Positions 60,456 to 64,000 of a stretch of DNA of 64,000 nucleotides are shown one piece after another (the first letter of the stretch is position 1; each line of letters begins with the position of its first letter). The notes beneath the pieces are model-generated. The model made no database searches. It was not told the DNA's origin and saw only the letters and a program-made list of their open reading frames with translations. This DNA comes from Megascapheus bottae (lineage: Eukaryota > Chordata > Mammalia > Rodentia > Geomyidae): the NCBI GenBank assembly GCA_024803745.1, contig JANJXV010000020.1, positions 17,648,777 through 17,712,776 of the forward strand, read 5' to 3'. Both the position numbers and the translations under genes were made by a program.

Positions 60456-61670
60456 ACAGGGTTTCAAGAGAACCCCGTGAACAGGTCAGTATTACACAGG
60501 ATTTTGAAAATTGCTTTTCAAAATTAAGCATGTACACCTAAATCATCTTAAGAATTGACTTCTATGATGTCATAAACTGAAAATTACCTCAGTCATCTTT
60601 TTTTCTAACCTCATCCTGTGTCATCCTCCATTTCTAATTCTACTCACCTTGAAGGGAAAAGACATATTCACCAGAAAGGCTGAGGTACAGAAGTAGAAGA
60701 CACATAGTCTTCCTAAGCTAGTCTACTGCAGCAAATAGCAGGTCCATCCTGTCCCAGACTTTCCCTGTTCTACTTCAGAACCATCATTAAGTTTACAGTC
60801 ACCTCCCATGAGTAGATTCACATTAAGTTCAGAACATGGATGGATGAAATTTTCACTCGATTGTTGGTTTTCAGTGAAGACTTGAACTTCCATTCTCGTC
60901 AATAAATTCCCTTTCCCCATCAGTTTAATCAGAAAGTTGTTTGCTGAGCAGAGACTCATGGCCAAGTTGGTTCAATTATGTGATTCCAGTATTTGATGTC
61001 ATCATATACTTTATTCAGCATGCAGCATCTACTCCCATAAATGGATTCACCTTCAAAAGACACACCCTTTCTAACCCTCTGGATATCTTTTTCCTTGTCA
61101 CTGCCATGTGAGCCTTAAACGCTACCATCTTGGTCTCTCAGGAGTTGTCATTCAATCTTTTGTATAGCTAGCCAAACTTCTTTTGATAACCCTTTATTTC
61201 TTTAGACTTGATAATATAGAGCTTTCAATGAAGCTATAGTTTTTCAGGTGGAATGATTTTCTGTCTTCATTATTTATTGAATGTAAAGCTTACTTCAAAA
61301 AGATGTTCCCTAACTTCTCACTTCTCAGCAACAATATAGGGCAGCTTCTGATTTAGTGAGTTAGTGATTAGGAAATAAGTTGTATTTTTAACCAGCATCT
61401 AGGCAATTTTATGTTCAATGAGATTGGAGAACAATTTGATATACTGGCTTTCTATGATTTTGGCTGACTACCTCTCTGTGGCCGACCTATAACTCACACA
61501 TGTACACTGATTATATCTATACTTCTTAAGCACTCATAAAGTTTAATATGTCACATCTGAGGGGTAGAATAAAGCAGAGATTTAGAGAATTGTGTCTAAC
61601 CTAACTGTATATCTAGAAGCTTATTAAAATTCATATATTGATAAGTAGATCTCAGAAGACCCCAGGCTTC
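60456..61670 (+). other. Intergenic stretch, nothing recognised
   Basis: 1.2 kb without nameable elements. Short open frames on both strands have no supporting features. Confidence 0.5.
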
Positions 61671-61673
61671 TGC

Positions 61674-61858
61674 TTTCTCCTCCTCCTTCTCTTCCTCTTT
61701 CTTCTCCCTCTTCTTCCTCCTCCTCTTCTTCCTCTTCTTCCTCTTCCTCCTCCTCCTCCTTCTTCCCTTTCCCCTTCCTCTTCCCCTTCCCATTCCTCAT
61801 ATATATATACATATACATATACATATATATATATATACAAATATATGTATATATATAA
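61674..61858 (+). repeat. Polypyrimidine (CCT/TTC)n tract followed by (TA)n
   Basis: About 120 bp of nearly pure C/T (61,676-61,796) followed by about 60 bp of TA/TACA. Four overlapping low-complexity open frames (poly-Leu/Pro on +, poly-Glu/Arg on -) come from this composition and are not genes. Confidence 0.93.
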
Positions 61859-61860
61859 AA

Positions 61861-61936
61861 TTTTCAAGGAATCGAACCCAGGGTTTCATGCATGCTAGGC
61901 AAGCACTCTACCCACTAGGCCATACTCCTGACTCCA
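61861..61936 (-). mobile_element. Type A SINE, tRNA unit only
   Basis: AAGGAATCGAACCCAGGGTTTCATGCATGCTAGGCAAGCACTCTA is the reverse complement of the tRNA-derived unit. The ID-like unit and poly(T) are replaced by the simple-repeat tract, so either the SINE was truncated or the repeat grew into it. Confidence 0.85.
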
Positions 61937-61939
61937 TTA

Positions 61940-63885
61940 TGGTATTTTCTTTCTCAAATTTTGATATACACACTAAGACTGCCTGGATAAATTATATTGA
62001 TCCCAGGATTTCACCCTTTCTGGAAAATCTAAAATAATTAGTCAGGGTCTGGTGTGGCCACTGGAAATTTTAAAGTTTTTCATATGTTTTTGATGTAAAG
62101 CCAAGGTTGAAATCTACAGTTCTACTTTGTATGGATAATTGATATCTCACTGAAAAAAAAAGTGAGCTCATAAACAATATTGAATTTTTATTAGACTTTG
62201 AGTCCGTAGATTGATTTGTAAAATTTTATTACCTCCATATAGATCCCAGGCATAATGCCTCATGAGAACTTGTATCATAGTCATGCTACCAACCTGCAAG
62301 GGGGAAGAGGAGTCTTTTGAGAAGTTACATGTTGTCAAATGAGTTGATAATCCAGTTATGCCCTAACCTTTTAAACTAAGATTTTAAAATTAATGTAATC
62401 AAAAGTAAAAATAAAATGATTTTGTGTTGAATTGCCACATAAAAGTGATAGGAAGGGATGAATCTACACAGGGTCATTATTTTCAGAAAGAAGTTCTTCC
62501 CAGAAATGATGCTCTATAAAACTATTATGATCAACATCCTTTTGCTTTTTAAGCCAGGTGGTCTATACTACTTATCTGTACCCAAGCAGCTTCAAATATA
62601 TTTGTTCCATCTGCTTTTATAGGTTTTGCTTTATTCTTTTTTGTTGTCTTAAAATATAGCACAGAAAATGAATCATGTTGATCTGTTCCTAAAGAGAAAG
62701 GTTTGGCTCAGAATCTTAGGTGAATCATTTGAATCCTACCTAACAATCCAATTAAGTCATTAAGGCATTCTGCTATATACCAGTGAGTAAGAACTACCAC
62801 AGAGAAATGAGTTTTCCTTGTAAATTGATTGCTTTAAGAAAAAGAAACAGCAACACAGAACTATACTTCTATTTTTTGTAGATTTAAGTAATGGAAAACT
62901 AAATGTTTCCTTACAATAGTTCAGCAAATTATATATAATTTGAATGATTTTTCAATTTTTTAAAATTTAAATGTCTTTCAATTAAAGCAAGGACTATATC
63001 AATGTAATAATATTAAGACATATTAAGACTCCACTAAAAGAATAGCACATAAATTAAGATATGATAGGAAAAATGTCATGCTTCTAAGCAACAACTTAAA
63101 AAAATAAAGAACCAGGAATTTATCAGAACCTTTTCCTTATTTTCATTGATGTTCAAATTACTGAATGCTTCTGCAGTTTTCTTATAATTTAACATATTTT
63201 TATATGAAAATATCATATATAAAATAACATTATTCTGTTCAATTAAACGCAGATAAGATCAAAGGGATTTTGGACACTTCTTCCAAACTGAGGTCCTTCC
63301 TTAGCTCAATGTACCAGTCAAGAAATTTGTAAAGATTTAAATTAATGTAGACTTACACATTCCCATGTCCATGCTGGGCTGGTCTCTACTGTATAAACGA
63401 CAGATAAAATGAAACCATAACTGGACTTGAAAACAATACAAAGAGGCCGATGAATGAGAAATAGAGCTGAAATAAGAGCCTTGGGTTCCTGAAATCCTGG
63501 GTCCAGCAGTGACTCACCAACTGCAGTGTAAGGGAATTCAGCCCCTGGGAAGTAAAGGGTTTGAATTCACTCCAAGGAGATGAAAGGCAATAGAGTTGAT
63601 TTATTTCAGCATCTTCAGATTCTTCTTAAATAAAAACAAGGAATTACCTTAACATATTTAGAAAATAAGATTCTCTAAATAACCCAATGCATGTTGCCAA
63701 TACCCCCCATGAAATTGGAGCCTAGAAGCTGGAAAGACAAAAGGGGGGGTTTCTGTAGGCTGATTACACTCCTTCTTAATCCAAATCTTTCCCTACACTT
63801 GGTGCATCTATCCTCAGTTTCTCAACAGTCAAGAAGGGGAATTGTCTAGCCATATGCAGACAATTTATGTTACAGTGTCTGTAGA
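61940..63885 (+). other. Intergenic stretch, nothing recognised
   Basis: About 1.9 kb of AT-rich sequence with no open frame of note, RNA gene or nameable repeat. Confidence 0.5.
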
Positions 63886-63931
63886 GAATAATAATAATAA
63901 TAATAATAATGATGATGATGATGATAATAAT
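63886..63931 (+). repeat. (AAT)n/(GAT)n microsatellite
   Basis: About 45 bp of AAT triplets with an internal block of GAT triplets, directly before the last SINE. Confidence 0.92.
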
Positions 63932-64000
63932 AGGCCATAAGTTTGGCCTAGTGGTAGAGTGCTTGCCTAGAATGCATGAAGACCTGGGATCGATCCCTTG
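63932..64000 (+). mobile_element. Type A SINE, cut by the window end
   Basis: AGTTTGGCCTAGTGGTAGAGTGCTTGCCTAG with A box, then GGGATCGATCCC at the B-box position. The rest lies beyond 64,000. Confidence 0.85.

Noticed and set aside
61596..61898. Four overlapping open frames on both strands
   Set aside because: All are low-complexity translations of the C/T tract and adjoining TA repeat.
1..64000. A new multi-gene or defence-type system
   Set aside because: The only gene is ABCA12. All other coding similarity belongs to L1, L2 or SINE elements, and no clustered unknown genes are present.

Overview
This is a vertebrate nuclear genomic window from a mammal, almost certainly a rodent. The coding parts are short exons with GT/AG borders. 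The rest is introns and flank packed with tRNA-derived and 7SL/tRNA chimeric SINEs, L1, L2, MIR and microsatellites. The two dominant SINE types (a dimeric tRNA/ID-like element and a B1-like plus ID-like chimera) look to me like those of heteromyid rodents (kangaroo rats, pocket mice; suborder Castorimorpha). That placement is from memory of the element type, not from a search.

Positions 55-47,852 carry the 3' half of one + strand gene, ABCA12, the epidermal lipid transporter of keratinocyte lamellar granules. I can place 27 consecutive coding exons. They join in frame with no disruption into about 1,319 residues plus stop. Counted back from the stop they correspond to exons 27-53 of the 53-exon human gene. 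They encode the end of the first membrane half's linker, NBD1, TM7, the large second extracellular loop with six N-glycosylation sequons, TM8-12, NBD2 (with a degenerate ABC signature) and the C-terminal VFxNFA motif. A 3' UTR follows, with an AATAAA at 48,884.

The introns hold about 25 SINE copies, many with clear target-site duplications (TSDs). They also hold 5'-truncated L1 pieces, ancient L2 and MIR, a tRNA-Ile-like pseudogene (376-449) and a U6 snRNA pseudogene fused to an L1 fragment (19,815-20,300). One SINE lies only 28 nt upstream of exon 49, and oppositely oriented SINEs flank exons 45 and 49.

From about 48,900 to 64,000 the window is intergenic. In human the next gene beyond the ABCA12 3' end is BARD1, but none of it is visible here. 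The main occupant is a 6.3-kb L1 (51,914-58,224) with a GC-rich 5' UTR containing tandem units, a broken ORF1, and an ORF2 that lost the start of its reverse transcriptase domain through an internal deletion. After it come L2-like debris, SINEs and simple repeats.

I found no new multi-gene system. The points worth a second look concern how retroelements sit against ABCA12 splice sites, and several unusual retroelement structures.
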